From: Fodinibius salinus
GTDB taxonomy: Bacteria > Bacteroidota > Rhodothermia > Balneolales > Balneolaceae
Assembly (NCBI RefSeq): GCF_008124865.1
Contig: NZ_VNHY01000003.1
Location: forward strand, 248,001 to 312,000
Direction: 5' to 3'
DNA: 64,000 nt
The notes under the pieces were generated by a model that saw nothing but the letters and a program-made list of their open reading frames with translations, was not told where the DNA came from and did not search any database. Below, in pieces: positions 62,737 to 64,000 of this stretch. The position numbers were made by a program, and so were the translations under genes. Within the stretch, counting starts at the first letter, position 1, and each line of letters starts with the position of its first letter.

Positions 62737-64000
62737 ATGGATTGGAATTCGGCGGATTCAGTTGCAACCTATTTAGAAAGTCTTCCCAAGTTTAAGTCCA
62801 CAGGGGTTGAGTCAGCTAATTTTGATCTGTCGCGGTTCCGATCGTTTTGCAACGATATGGGAAATCCACAGGAAGATTTTGCTGCCATTCATGTAGGAGG
62901 TACTAACGGAAAGGGCAGTGTTTGCCGAATACTGTCGCATATATTGCAAGAAGCAGGATACAGCGTGGGGCTTTATACCTCTCCGCATATCAGGGCATTC
63001 TCTGAGCGATTCCAAATTAATAATGAGCAGATTTCGGATGATGCGCTGGTTCTTTTTTTTGAACAGTATGCTTCTCTTATTGAGAAATATGAGTTAAGCT
63101 ATTTTGAGATAAGCACAGCCATCGCTTTTTGGTGGTTCCAAAAAGCTAAGGTTGATATTGCCATTATTGAAGTAGGATTGGGGGGACGGCTGGATGCAAC
63201 CAATATCATTAATCCAATATTGAGCGTAATTACCAGCATTGCATTAGATCATACCGACATACTTGGTGACACTATAGAGGAGATCGCTCGCGAAAAAGCA
63301 GGGATCATTAACACAGAAACCCCGGTTGTTATTGGTGACTTGGATGAAAAAGCCAAAAGTGTAATTCGGGAGATTGCATCCACAAAAAATAGTACTGTTG
63401 CAGGGATTAATGACCTACAGTGTTCTTATTCATCCTGGGGAGGGTACGTCTTAGAGGCGGGAGGTCACAGTTTAAAACTAACCAGTGGCCTTGATGCGCC
63501 CGTTCAGCGTAAAAACATTGCCACTGCTTGGCGATGTTTACAGCAAATTAAGGATTTTTTTCCTACAACTGTTGATAATTTTGCTAAGGGTATTGCAAAG
63601 ACAAAATCAACAGAGGGACGTTTTGAGAAGTTGGTGCCAAATAAAAAGTGGTATTTTGACGGAGCGCATAACCTTGAGGCGGTTCAGGCACTCAAAGAAT
63701 CTGTTGCTGCGGTGGGAACAGTATCTCAGGCTGTACTAGTACTTTCGATTATGAAAGACAAGTTGACTGCAGAGATAGCAAAGGAGCTTTCGGAATTCAA
63801 AAATATCTTTTATTATGAATTAAAGGTTGAACGGGCGGCAACTTTTAACGATATTAATGAACTGTTGCCAAGCGCACATTCCTTTCCGAGCTCTCGTGTT
63901 CAAAAACTTCTTTCTGACAAGTTAGAATCAGAATTAGTAATTTTTGCAGGAAGTTTTTACTTTTATTCTACAGTTCGGGATTGGGTTAATAATGTTGATT
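62737..64000 (+). CDS. folC: Folylpolyglutamate/dihydrofolate synthase (partial, C-terminus beyond window)
   Basis: Adds glutamate to (dihydro)folate. The reading frame is open from an ATG at 62737 (GTG at 62734 also in frame) to the right edge, about 421 residues, nearly the whole protein. The P-loop GGTNGKGSVCRI, LYTSPHIRAFSERFQIN, EVGLGGRLDATN and FDGAHNLEA are family signatures. The preceding 295 nt holds a possible 39-codon ORF discussed under findings. Confidence 0.93.
   Translation, partial: MDWNSADSVATYLESLPKFKSTGVESANFDLSRFRSFCNDMGNPQEDFAAIHVGGTNGKGSVCRILSHILQEAGYSVGLYTSPHIRAFSERFQINNEQISDDALVLFFEQYASLIEKYELSYFEISTAIAFWWFQKAKVDIAIIEVGLGGRLDATNIINPILSVITSIALDHTDILGDTIEEIAREKAGIINTETPVVIGDLDEKAKSVIREIASTKNSTVAGINDLQCSYSSWGGYVLEAGGHSLKLTSGLDAPVQRKNIATAWRCLQQIKDFFPTTVDNFAKGIAKTKSTEGRFEKLVPNKKWYFDGAHNLEAVQALKESVAAVGTVSQAVLVLSIMKDKLTAEIAKELSEFKNIFYYELKVERAATFNDINELLPSAHSFPSSRVQKLLSDKLESELVIFAGSFYFYSTVRDWVNNVD

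Overview
The window looks like chromosomal DNA of a heterotrophic bacterium from the Bacteroidota/Balneolota/Rhodothermota side of the tree, most likely a marine or halophilic Balneolaceae relative. The pointers are a SusC/SusD outer-membrane pair, two GWxTD-domain proteins, many short Bacteroidota-style lipoproteins, few Shine-Dalgarno sequences, occasional TAnnTTTG -7 elements, and a moderately AT-rich composition. No phage, plasmid, insertion sequence, CRISPR array or classical defence island is visible. This assignment is inferred from gene content, not from a marker gene.

Layout. 1-3548 (minus): RsmI-like methyltransferase (cut by the left edge), a two-helix membrane protein, a degenerate beta-lactamase-fold protein and a DUF819 membrane protein. 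3677-6914 (plus): dapB-dapA-dapD of lysine/diaminopimelate synthesis, then lipoprotein MsrA. 7153-8865 (minus): a threonine synthase carrying an extra C-terminal domain like the allosteric domain of 2-isopropylmalate synthase. 9340-14676: the DAB inorganic-carbon pump dabA-dabB with a divergent LysR regulator and palindromes that could be its operators. 14700-25926: mixed housekeeping and lipoprotein genes, including a UbiA prenyltransferase, class III aminotransferase, VWA lipoprotein, aldehyde dehydrogenase, radical SAM protein and thioredoxin-like proteins. 25939-33150: pdxH, a frameshifted tonB-like pseudogene, trmB, TetR-fadE, and Lrp-methionine gamma-lyase. 33216-39173: LemA/TPM trio, YjjG-like phosphatase with purL, and an SDR.

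39263-48869 is the most interesting region. It holds lysine 6-transaminase, an initiator tRNA, a decayed GIY-YIG gene, ornithine aminotransferase, and divergently a run of plus-strand genes: Na+/solute symporter, GNAT, ornithine-racemase-like protein, soluble M23-fold protein, M20 amidohydrolase and alanine racemase. Together they read as uptake, deacylation, racemisation and omega-transamination of basic amino acids. The M23 protein resembles the middle domain of large phosphotransferase-M23-class III aminotransferase fusion proteins, which ties it to aminotransferase chemistry rather than to the cell wall. A terminator-like hairpin in the symporter leader suggests attenuation or a small RNA.

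49091-64000: SusD/SusC, two tandem GWxTD lipoproteins, pyruvate kinase, a large TPR lipoprotein with a TonB-like C-terminus (possibly SprE/PorW-like), pyrD, and folC cut by the right edge. All functional calls rest on motif and family recognition by reading; no database search was run.
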